NCBI GenBank assembly: GCA_016720825.1
Contig: JADKJV010000015.1
Location: 1 to 24,624, forward strand
DNA from: Chitinophagaceae bacterium
GTDB lineage: Bacteria; Bacteroidota; Bacteroidia; Chitinophagales; Chitinophagaceae
DNA: 24,624 nucleotides
Direction of reading: 5' to 3'
Of the stretch, positions 10,682 to 20,632 are shown one piece after another (within the stretch, counting starts at the first letter, position 1; each line of letters opens with the position of its first letter). Made by a program: the position numbers and the translations under genes. Under the pieces are notes generated by a model that searched no databases, was not told the origin of the DNA, and saw nothing but the letters and a program-made list of their open reading frames with translations.

Positions 10682-11506
10682 GTAGGAAATTTTAGGATTA
10701 AGTGTTGAAATAATTGATAAATAAAAACAGATAAATAAGACAGGCCATGAGAAATACATACGTTTTTTCTGTAAAGTCTACCTTTTTTATCTGGTAGTTA
10801 AAAATAAGTATAAATACTTATTCCCCGTTTATATTCTGAATACCGGAAAACAAGATATATGCGCAGAAAGGGTAATGTTTCAGACAGTGTTATTGCATTT
10901 CAGTACTGCCAGACACGCTATGCCAGAAATGCCTGTGGAGCGCAAACATTTCATCCGGCCAGAACCATGAGCAAATTTTGCAAGCCGTCAATCTACAATC
11001 CGGCCTGCAAAAAAACAGGACAGATTGACTGCCCGGAAATACCGGCCGGCATCATTGAGAATAAATCGGCAAAGTAATGCTTAAGATAAGAAGGGATAAA
11101 ATGCATGCTTTCAGGAATTTTCTTCAATGATTTTCCATAACTAGTTATTCAACAGGTTACGGGCTAAATGAATAACAACTTCAACTATTGTTCAGTTATT
11201 AATACAGACATTTTTATTATTGGAATTTTTTCTGCTAAATATTCTTTATCTGCTTTAATAAAATACCTAACAACAGGATTTCCCGGGAAATTGTCTTTAA
11301 TGTTACAGGAAGCAAATATTTAAAAACCAATACAGTAAAGCAAACGAAGACTGATTATTGTTGTGCTTTGCAACCATAGTTTGATTTAAAAACAACGAAG
11401 AACAGGTGATTCAGATCGCCGGCATATTTAATACTGACTGACATCAGAGTTTCTGATTATATATAGATGTACATTTAATTACTTGCTCTTATATAAAACG
11501 GATTGT
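10682..11506. other. Divergent intergenic region of about 825 bp
   Basis: Shared upstream region of the T9SS surface protein (minus) and the Tat-signal giant protein (plus). It is AT-rich, above all 11100-11500. It contains a perfect inverted repeat at 10803-10822. An open frame at 10859-11077 has nothing to support it. No consensus Bacteroidota promoter stands out for either gene, and no tRNA or structured RNA is recognisable. Confidence 0.5.
10803..10822. promoter_or_regulatory. Perfect inverted repeat, possible operator
   Basis: Arms aataagta (10803-10810) and tacttatt (10815-10822) around the 4-base centre taaa. It lies about 120 bases upstream of the start of the surface-protein gene at 10681. 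It has no GC content to make a strong hairpin, so a dimeric protein-binding site is more plausible than a terminator. No regulator is identified. Confidence 0.35.
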
Positions 11507-14500
11507 ATGAATTTATTTTACCAAAATAATTCTGCAAAGCGTAAAAAGGGCTCTGGCTCTTCTGATCAGCCCTTTAATAAACCCCGGAGGCGTTTTTTAC
11601 AACTCATAGGTCTTGGCAGTTCTCTGGTTGTTTCAAAAAGTTTTGGGAATACTGATTTCTCACTTACGGAAGAACTGTTATTAAAAAATGCCGGCAGCCT
11701 TGTTGCAGATACCGAATTGTATTTATACAGACCCCAAGATCTGTTATTCCTGAAATTCAGTTTTTTCAATTTTGAAATCCGGAATGATAAAAAACTCCAC
11801 CGGAAAGGGAATACAGATGCTTACGCTATTATCAGCTTCCAGACACAAAGCATTGCGGAGACTGCGTATCCTGAGGATCAAACTCCGCTATTGCCGGCCC
11901 GGGCATTTGCAGCAGATGACAGCCGGCTTGTATATGAAATCCCGGCTGTTATCACAGAGCTTCCACTTACGACGGAAGCCCTGCTCAGTTTTTCCAGCTG
12001 GAAATTGCGGGTAAATGGCAGAGCCGCTGCACCTGTAAATTATTATAACGGAGAGATTCTGGTTCCAAACAGTAACACCGGGATTGGTAAAATACTTAAT
12101 ACTAATCCGGCAAAGGGATCCGGTGGTATTGGCAGTCCTTCAAAGGCAAGCCATATTTTGAAAAAACTGCCACCCGTTTCTTCCACTAAATCAAGAAATG
12201 CCGCCCTGAATCATGCAAGCCGTGTCGCAGATAAGGTCGAACAGCTTCAATTGGCCGTTTCCCGGCTCCCCCAGGAAGAACTGAACCGGCTGGAACGGAT
12301 AAAAAACGGCGGAAGTATTAATGCATTGGCTGATTTATTCCGTTCAAAAACAGCAGGACCGCCGGATCAGCTGGAAACATCGATTGAAATGCCCTGGCGG
12401 CTTTTCTTATCTCCGGCGGGGATTCACACGTTTGCACATGATCATAAATTAAAATTATTCGACTTACAGAAAAATGCCCCAATACAGATTTATGAATTAT
12501 GGCATAGCCGGCTGGCCTTGCAGGGGTTTAAGAACAAGCCGGGTGAAACAGACGCCGATAAATTACTGCTGACTATGCGTGCACTCTGGGGCGTAGATGT
12601 GTTAGCCATTCCAACCGGGGTCGTCAAAACAATTTCATTATTTCCGAAGAATGAAATTGGTTCCGCCTATATGGAATCAATGTCAGGGAATGACAGGCAC
12701 AAAATTGTGCACCTGAGCAGCGACTGGTCAATACCAGGCTACCAGCCCCGGCCTATACAAGTGAAGCGGATGATGCTGAGTACACTTGGTGCCTGGCTTG
12801 ACAGTGAATTCACAATTCCCCGGGAAGATGCAGAACATGCAACCCTTCCCACAGATCTGCTCAAATGGAGTCATAAAGCCACCATGGCAAGGGATCATTA
12901 TGTTGAAGTGGTAAGAGCGGGTAATGTTATGCCTTTTGGTCACAAGGCAGTGTTTGTAACAATTACCGAGCGCAAACCAGAACTGAATTACGCATTGAAC
13001 CGCAAAAGAGATTTTGTCATTATCACAGAGCCCGAAAAATCATTTATGCCCCGTGGGAATGGAAATGAAGACAAATTTTTAGCTTTTCCGTTTCGTAAAG
13101 TAACAATCCATACAACTATTACGCCACCCATCAGCAGTGGCGCTGAACCGTTTGCCAGCCAGTTGAGTTCCGGCGGAGAGAAAAAACAATGCGTTATTAA
13201 AGTTAGAGCTGCAGAATTCCCGTTCAGGATTTCTGCCGTAGACAGTGAAGGCAATGAAATTCATTTTGAAATGCCGCTTGTATTTGTATCAACCGGATAT
13301 ACTGGTGTAAGCGGAAGTGCAGGAGTATCTTCAGACCTCACTACGCTGATTAAGCAATACAAAAACGGAAACAATATCACAAAAACAGCGCAGCTGAAAA
13401 ATCAGTGTTTTGCTGTGGCGGATAGTTTGGTTCCCGGAGATACCAGTTTTGAGGCGGATCAGATTAAATTTTCCTGCCAAGAGATAGATGTGAGGGATGA
13501 ATTCCATTGTTTCTATCCCGAAGTCGAATCAATAAAAATAGTTGAGCCATCCGCCAGCGCCCTGACCGGCCAGCCGGTCGCTTCCACTATAACACTCATT
13601 GATGATTCTGAAAATCAGGCAACCCCAAATATCGGAAAGGTTTTCGCTGAGTTTACCGGCAACGAACCAAAAACTGTAAAATTTGACGGCAACAGTGATA
13701 AAACCGGCGGCTGCTTGTCTCCCAACTTTACACTAACCGGTTTATCCAAATTACAGGGAGCTTTTGGCGGTAAGATGGAAAAAATGAAGTCTTTATATAC
13801 CAGTGCTGAAAGTCTGGCAGAGATAGATACAGAGAATGTATTCAGCGGAGGGCTGGATGGCCTGCTGCCCAAATTGTTTGGTATTGTGGACCTTCGGAAA
13901 ATTGTAAACCTTACTCCGTTGGCGGGTTTGGAAAACGGGTTATCGAAAACTGCTGAAGAGATAAAAGGTAAAGTAAACGGGTTAACTGCAAAAATAGACA
14001 GCCTGAAATCCCAGATTGCAGACAAACAGGCTGCCATCAGCCAGCTGAAGGAAAAAGGGATGGCGACGCTTGATGAAATTCAAAACCTCGACAATCTGAA
14101 CACGGACTTGCTGAATGAAGTTAAAAACTTCGACTTACCAATACCGGGCTTAAAGCGAATTAAATTACCAACTGCCGAAAGCTATCACTATAACTGGTTC
14201 CCGGATGCAAAGGATTTTGAAAATGAAATCAAACTTGAAGGCATATTGTCCATGACCTTTAAAAAAATGCCGCCCTTACCCCCATCACCACACGGTAATG
14301 AAACCGATCCGGTAATAATTAAAAAAAAACGAAGAGCGCAAAGAAAAAGAGAACAGAAACAGGAATATCTATATAACCACGCTTATAAAACGACCCAATT
14401 TAGAACAGATTAAAGAAGGCGGGCAAATTGTCCCGGAATTTACCGCCGAATCAGGGGTTAAAAACTTTTCGGTGAAATTGTTTGATATTATTGAAATCCG

Positions 14501-15321
14501 GTTTAAGGAAGTGCTGTTCAAAGTTGAAAAAGACACAAAGGTTGATTTCAATGTGGAATTAGGTGTTGATACTGGCGATGAAACGGCTGACAGCAAAGCT
14601 GATACAATAATATTCCATGGCCCTCTTCGTTTCATTCAGCGAATCAGGGATATCATACCTGGTAACGGATTCAGTGATCCGCCCGAACTGGATGTAACCA
14701 AAGAAGGAATAAAAACAGGTTATACCCTGGCTGTGCCAGATCTGAGTATCGGGTGTTTTTTGTTAGGTAATTTAAACCTGGCCGCCCGGATCAATCTTCC
14801 CTTTACCGGTGCACCAATGACGATGCGCTTCAATGTCAGTGAACGCGATAAACCTTTTGTACTTACTGTTTCTGCACTGGGCGGCAGTGGTTTCTTTGGT
14901 ATGGAACTCGACCTGCATGGGCTGGTGATGATGGAAGCCTCTCTTGAATTCGGTGCTGCCCTTTCTATGGATATCGGTGTTGCCAGCGGTGAAGTAAGTG
15001 TAATGGGTGGCATTTATTTTAAAATGAAAATGAATGCCGGAAATACGGCCTGAACCGACAGGCTTTGTGCGGATAAACGGATCCATGAGTGTATTAGCCC
15101 TGATTACAGTTTCGGTTGAGTTTTATCTGGCATTGGAATACAAAAATGAAAAAGCTTCAGGAGAAGCAACACTCAAAGTAAAGATCGAACTGCTTTTCTT
15201 TTCCAAAACCGTTGACCTGCATGTTAAACGGGATTTCAGCGGCAGCAGTGGCGATCCGACTTTCGCGATGCTGATGCCGAAACCGGACTGGAACGAGTAT
15301 AGCGATGGATTTGCCGCCTAG
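11507..15321 (+). CDS. Giant exported protein with twin-arginine signal, unrecognised family (partner A)
   Basis: About 1,270 residues. I prefer ATG 11507 (MNLFYQNN) to an in-frame TTG at 11483. Residues 26-47 (PRRRFLQLIGLGSSLVVSKS) look like a twin-arginine export signal. Residues about 295-560 hold motif-rich sequence: MPWRLFLSP (295), LWHSRLALQGF (331), MMLSTLGAWLDSEF (422), WSHKATMARDHYVEVV (454), PFGHKAVFVTITERKPELN and IITEPEKSF. A coiled coil follows (about 815-875, KIDSLKSQIADKQAAISQLK). The end (14472 on) has alternating hydrophobic beta strands: FVLTVSALGGSGFFGMELDL, then LALITVSVEFYLALEYK. Frame breaks: the A9 run at 14321-14329 (A8 would read VIIKKNEERKEKE) and near 15040-15054. 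The stop is 15319-15321 after WNEYSDGFAA. Partner B starts 34 bases on. I recognise no catalytic domain. I have an unverified memory of similar unnamed actinobacterial proteins. Confidence 0.75.
14321..14329 (+). other. A9 homopolymer at the frame break of partner A
   Basis: Nine consecutive A bases inside the coding region. The upstream frame continues past it to a stop at 14411-14413. The frame that continues the protein (RPNLEQIKEGGQIVPEF onward) is reached if the run has eight A bases. It could be a base-calling or assembly error or a polymerase/ribosome slippage site. Confidence 0.6.
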
Positions 15322-15355
15322 GTAAACGGATGAACATTACTTTAAATGTTTTTTT

Positions 15356-18300
15356 ATGTCTACCGGTCAAAAATTTGTTTTTACAGCCTTGCCGGCCTTT
15401 CATATTGTTAACAACGAAATAAAGGCCTCTGTTTCTGCAGTAGTAACTATTCAGCTGGAAGCAGGAGAGAACAGTACGTTAGCGCTTTTTCAGGATATAC
15501 GCCAGTGGCCTGAAAAAATAGACAGCACAAATTTTAAACTGAAAATAAACGGCGCTGAATTTCCAGTGACGCTGGTTAAAAAAGACCTGCTGAACGGAAA
15601 TATGTACAGGAATTTTTACTGATAAAATTAAAGTCAGGAGTTATAAAAAAGAGAACCAGGACCTCACAATTTTTCCGATAAAATCATATCCGGTAAAACA
15701 CATTACGGGATTTATAGAAGACACCTATCAGTATGTGGGCACCGAAAAAAGCGATGTGCTGCCTGATGAAGAATTCTTCACCAGCAAATGGACTGACCTG
15801 AAAGCCCTCTCCGAATGGAGTATTAAGGAAGATCTGCCTGATTCTCCTCCGAAACTCTCCAATTCACCTTTTCACGCTGACTTTTATACGCAAAATGATT
15901 TTCTGGCTTCATCACCGCTCGCCACTTTCCGGGATACATTGAAACGAAATAAAAGCACTCCGTTTAAAGCGGAAAAGGTGCCCGCAGCAGATTTTGCCCA
16001 GCTGAAAAATTTCCATACTGCAGAGACAAGTAAATTATCGCACCTGAATAACACAAGGCCATCACCGAAGGTTCCTGATTTTGAATATCATGATATATTA
16101 TCCATCTTATCCGGCTACCCGCTGCTGCAAAGAAAGCTCGGACTGGTGCTGGATTTTGATATTCCCGAACAGGCTATAGCCGCACTGGGTAAGCAAGGAA
16201 CCATCCGGATCATACCTGCCGGAATCCATTTTAAGGATGCAGCCACCATATCCTGTCCGCCGGTTGCATACGAAAAAAACAGAAAAAGGTTTTTATTTAC
16301 AACCGGCAAACGGAAGCGCTATTGATAAAGGGTTGCTTAAAATTAATAACAACCCTGAATTCATGGTAGTGCAGTTTGATACTGACGGCGCTGCATTAAA
16401 ATTGTGTAACCAGGCAGATAACCTGGTACTGTCCAGAGCCCGGCATCTTTCCCTGCTCTCGGAAGCACATAAGAAAAGATCGTTTAAGAATCAGGAAGAA
16501 CATGAAAATTACAATCAGCGGAATGAAGGCCTGCCCACCCTCCGGTCAAGCGGCATTGGCATTGTAAGAAACGGACATGCTGGTGTTTTATTCAGCAAAT
16601 TTGAAAGGAGCAAAAACCTGTATGATTTTGTATTCTCCGGGGCAGCTTCAGGCTTACCAGATAACAGGGATCCGGTAACTTTTCTGTACCCGTCTGAAAG
16701 TTTAAATGCTGATGATCTGGTGCAGGGTTACAGAATGGACATTTATGACCATGCATACAAGCTTGCTCATCCGGAAAAAGGGGAAAAAGACGGATGGTTT
16801 TCCCTGCATCGCAGAATGGATACTTATAGTTATGCCCCAACTGGAAAGGGCACTAAAATACTACTGGGCAGTAATGAAGAAGATGAAGGTTTATACAGAT
16901 CAGTGCGGCCCAGGAAACCGGAGGCGAAAAAGCGCTTGCAGTTGGTGAAGTCATTGCACGATGGGAAGGCTGGAGTCTGAGTGTAAGAAAACCCGGCATT
17001 GCCATAAACAACCCGGCTCCCGGTAAAGACACTGTTAATAAAGAGACAGAGGAAAGAAAAATACCTGTTGCCTGATTTTGTTGGATTTCAGACTGGAAAC
17101 GGACAGTAAAATCGTGAAGGGCTCACTGCCCCGCTTGCATTTTGGAAGGAAGTATAAAATTAAAATCAGGGTGGTTGATCTGGCGGGGAACAGTTTGCCT
17201 TGTGATTATGAACCGGAAAACAGCAATGATACGGTTATAAATGACATTGTTTACCGCAGATACGACCCCACTCCCACACCTGTTATTAAATATGCCAGTG
17301 AAATCAGGGATGGTGAATCCCTGGAGCGGATGGTGATCCGGAGTAATATTAAATTAACTGCTGAAGAATATGAAGGCCGTGTAATTGACCGGATGCGGTT
17401 TTTACCGGTTGCCACCCGTCACTTCCAGGCGCCGCGGACGACGCAAATCATGGCGGAGTTACATGATATGTTCGAAGGAATCGGGAAGGGAAAAACAAAA
17501 CAGCAGGACAAAGATTATGACAGCATAACCCTGTTTAACGGGAAGGAAGAAAGATTTTTCAAATTATCAAAACCCGAATGGGAATATGGATGAACCGCAG
17601 AGTTTTGAAGAAGCCCGCCGTTTTGTGTACCCCGATGTGAAAAACCTGCCGCTTACTTATCTGGCTGATCCATGCAGCCGGTGTCGTCTTTTTTCTGGAT
17701 AATAAATCAGACTCCTCGGCTGGAAAACAGGAGAAGCTAAGTACTGCAGTTTTTATTCAGACGAAGCCATAACAGAAAATACCGCCAGGCCCATCAGTAA
17801 AGAGGAATGGCTGGCACCGAAATCATTCAGGGTTCAGCTGAAAGAGGGAAACCAGAGCAGTGAATGGGATATGGCAGAACGCAAACTTGTTGTTTACCTG
17901 AATAAAGGGATAACTGCAACGCTTAACTATGCCAGTTTCTGGCGCCCGCAGGATATCCTGGGAAAATCGGGTCTCTATCAAATCCTGGGAAAGAAAACTG
18001 ACAGCAAAGCAGATCCGGGTAAAATGCTGATCACACTCGGTAATGCACGAAAAGGGAAACACTGGATGATCAGTCCCTGGAGAACGCTGACACTGGTTCA
18101 TGCCATTCAGCAGCCATTGGATCCTCCGCAAATAACCAGTCTCCAGGCTTCACGGAAGGAAAATGAGACTACCGCCTCACTGAAGACAACCCTATCCGTT
18201 CACGGAAGGAGTACCGACAAGGTTAGTATTGATGCTTTCTGGAAAGAGCATATGGATGATTTTGCGGATAATGGTCCTAAAATATCAAATAAATCAGCCC

Positions 18301-19590
18301 ATGTGATTTCCATTCCGGTTGATTACTTCAATCAGAGAATATATGGAAATGCGGCAGCCACCAGTAATGAGCCTGAAAAAAAAGGAGGTCTGGTTATCCA
18401 CGAATTTGGTGACACCAGGCACCGCTGGATCAATTACAAACCGGTTGCGACCAGCCGTTACCGCGAATATTTTACAAGCATGCTGAAGAAAAGTAAAGAG
18501 AAGTTATTCATTACAAATGATGGCCCCGTTTTTACTGACAATACAACAGCTGATAAATTTAACAGCTCCAATAACGGGAAGGTGAATATTCTCAGTTCAG
18601 CACGCCCGGCTGTGCCATTAATTGATTATGTAATCCCGTCATTTAACTGGGCCAGCAAACCCAAATTCAGTGATGGCGGGAATACCGAAACCCATTACCG
18701 GACCGGCAATATCCGGGTCTACCTGAAGCGTCCCTGGTTCAGCAGCGGAGAAGGCGAAAGACTTGGCGTGGTTTTCTGTATGGGCGATATCAACCCCGAC
18801 CTGGCCAGGCATTTTACCCTATGGGGCAAAGACCCCATTTTTACCGGCGGTGACCTGAATAATAATAACGCACCCACCCCGGATGACTTTACATTCCCGT
18901 TCAGCGCGGATAAAGATGTTGTTTCGCTGATACCAGACAAAAAAAGTGTTCCGGAAAAGGTAATTGTTTTTGCGTATAACGGATTATATGATGAAGAACG
19001 GCAATTATATTATGCTGATATACCGGTGAATTGTTACAAAGCTTATTTCCCGTTTATCAAACTGGCACTGTGCCGCTACCAGAGACATTCTTTGCGGGAT
19101 AACGCGAAAGGAACAGATTTGTGTATAAGCAGTGTTGTTCAGACTGACTGGATACAAATTGTTCCTCCCCGGACTGTTACAGTAGCCATTGACTTAGCAG
19201 CGAAAATATTTTTACAATTAACTTAAGAGGCACTTCACCAGTTATGCAAAAATGCTTTTACCGCCAATGCATCTGCCCCTTTCATTAAGAGCCGAATAAA
19301 AATAATTATCGAAGAATTATCTTTCACAAAAACGGACGAGGCATTTGTCAGGATTAAAAACAAAATGGTTAATACCGTGGCAATGGAAAAACAATTTGAG
19401 ATTTCAGCCAAACAGGTTGTTAATGACGAAATACAGTTCAGTGAAAAATTGTACTTGATGAAAAATTTAAGAGACAACCTTATCGTGTGGTCATTGAAGA
19501 ATATGAATTACTCCAGGCTGATCCAATGCGTACACAGTTAAAAAATACAATGCCATCCATGATGTGCCAATGCCTGTTCGCAAAGGTTAG
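15356..19590 (+). CDS. Giant signal-less protein, unrecognised family (partner B), frameshifted
   Basis: About 1,410 residues after rejoining frames at 15356-15622, 15735-16325, 16237-16980, 17078-17593, 17871-19226 and a tail to the stop at 19588-19590. The start MSTGQKFVFTALPAF has no signal peptide. Conserved-looking motifs are IRQWPEKIDSTNFKLKI, RWEGWSLSVRKPG, SLPRLHFGRKYKIKIR with VDLAGNS (about 17120-17195), TLTLVHAIQQPL (about 18087), FGDTRHRWINY with RYREYF (about 18405-18470), ARPAVPLIDYVIPSFNWA, RPWFSSGEGERLGVVF (about 18729), GLYDEERQLYYADIP and YFPFIKLALCRYQ (about 19044). The tail reads YRVVIEEYELLQADPMRTQL and ends MPVRKG. Two breaks are one-base homopolymer changes (T5 at 15613-15617 and at 16290-16294). 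No enzyme family is recognised. Tight linkage to partner A (34 bases) implies joint function. Predicted mainly beta. Confidence 0.7.
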
Positions 19591-19667
19591 TTCTTTCACA
19601 TTGCTTCACCCGGGAACCTGAATATTTACAAAACAGTTTCAATTTTAGTCACCCATACAAAGGATTT

Positions 19668-20381
19668 ATGAAAAACATATATATCATAATCTGGAGTCTT
19701 TTAATGATACCGGTCGCAAAGTCCCAGATCCCATGCCCGGCAGGTTACACTAACTGCAATGGAGTTTGTATAGACCTGAAGTCAGACACCAATCATTGCG
19801 GCGGGTGTAATATAACCTGCCCGGCAGGTTATTCCTGTGTGAACGGAGCCTGTGTACTGCGTTGCCCTCCCGGACAGGTAAATTGTAACGGACAATGCAT
19901 TGCCATTAATTCCGACGCAAATCATTGCGGGAACTGTAATACAGTTTGTCCGACAGGTTATACTTGTGTAAACGGAGTCTGCGTGCTGCGCTGCCCGCCG
20001 GGACAGGTAAACTGTAACGGACAGTGCATCACGCTCAAGTCCGATGCGAATCATTGCGGAAACTGTAATACAGTTTGCCCGACTGGTTACACTTGTGTAA
20101 ACGGTGTCTGTGTGCTGCGCTGCCCAACCGGACAGGTAAACTGCAATGGTCAGTGCATTACGCTTAAGTCCGATGCGAATCATTGCGGAAATTGTAATAT
20201 TGTTTGCCCTGCAGGTTATATCTGTGTAAATGGCGCCTGTGTACTGAGATGCCCGCCTGGCCAGGTAAATTGCAACGGGCAATGTGTAATTATAAAAAAT
20301 GATCCCGGTAATTGCGGTGCTTGTGGCATCGTTTGTCCTTCAGGTTATGCCTGTGTAAACGGGATTTGCAAAAAATCGTGA
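19668..20381 (+). CDS. Secreted cysteine-rich protein of five Stig1-like repeats
   Basis: A 237-residue protein: signal peptide MKNIYIIIWSLLMIPVAKSQ, two residues, then exactly five 43-residue repeats (23-65, 66-108, 109-151, 152-194, 195-237) that fill the protein to its end. Each repeat has eight Cys in the pattern CPxGxxNCNGxC-x8-CGxC-x3-CPxGYxCVNGxC, so 40 Cys in 215 residues. This spacing matches the Stig1-type cysteine-rich fold, known from plant stigma proteins and present in bacterial secreted proteins; in the periplasm or outside, the Cys would form disulfides. It is an intact frame starting 77 bases after the giant partner B gene on the same strand, so it may be part of that unit. 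No enzymatic residues are seen. Role unknown; a rigid spacer, adhesive or inhibitor function is possible. Confidence 0.85.
   Translation: MKNIYIIIWSLLMIPVAKSQIPCPAGYTNCNGVCIDLKSDTNHCGGCNITCPAGYSCVNGACVLRCPPGQVNCNGQCIAINSDANHCGNCNTVCPTGYTCVNGVCVLRCPPGQVNCNGQCITLKSDANHCGNCNTVCPTGYTCVNGVCVLRCPTGQVNCNGQCITLKSDANHCGNCNIVCPAGYICVNGACVLRCPPGQVNCNGQCVIIKNDPGNCGACGIVCPSGYACVNGICKKS
19734..20378 (+). repeat. Five in-frame 129-bp tandem repeats
   Basis: Units at 19734-19862, 19863-19991, 19992-20120, 20121-20249 and 20250-20378, all exactly 129 bp with no gaps. Units 2, 3 and 4 are the most alike at base level and units 1 and 5 the most diverged, as expected when internal copies are homogenised by recombination. 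The repeats code for the 8-Cys modules of the gene containing them. Confidence 0.85.
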
Positions 20382-20632
20382 ATTAATCAGACCGGCTCCG
20401 GTTTCTGATAATGAGGGAATTCGTTTTTCCGGCCTTTATGACGAACCAGACACGTATGGCCTAACGGGTGTAATATCCTTAAGTGAAGACTTTCCCAATA
20501 ATATTTCCAATAACCATTTCGTTCTGCTTTCCTGCCATCTTTCGATATTTTGTCTGCTTTATGATTCATATCAGAAAAATGAATCAGAGTTTTTCAGACT
20601 TTTGAAATAGCTTGTATTGAAAATCGGAAAGT

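Noticed and set aside
10859..11077. Plus-strand frame of 72 codons in the divergent spacer
   Set aside because: No recognisable domain, no signal, no promoter or start context; composition looks like untranslated DNA.
13615..14037. Minus-strand frame of 140 codons inside partner A
   Set aside because: Partner A has an unbroken 2.9-kb frame with coherent motifs on the plus strand; the antisense frame is Pro/Ser-rich shadow sequence.
19782..20282. Long minus-strand open frame (166 codons) inside the cysteine-rich gene
   Set aside because: It mirrors the 129-bp repeats of the plus-strand gene, which has a signal peptide and perfect Cys spacing; the minus frame has neither.
19734..20378. Regular repeats that might be mistaken for a CRISPR array
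   Set aside because: Units are 129 bp, contiguous, without unique spacers, and keep the reading frame of a Cys-rich protein.
20382..20632. Possible small gene or regulatory RNA between the cysteine-rich and oxidoreductase genes
   Set aside because: No frame with coding character, hairpin with T tract, or consensus promoter could be supported.
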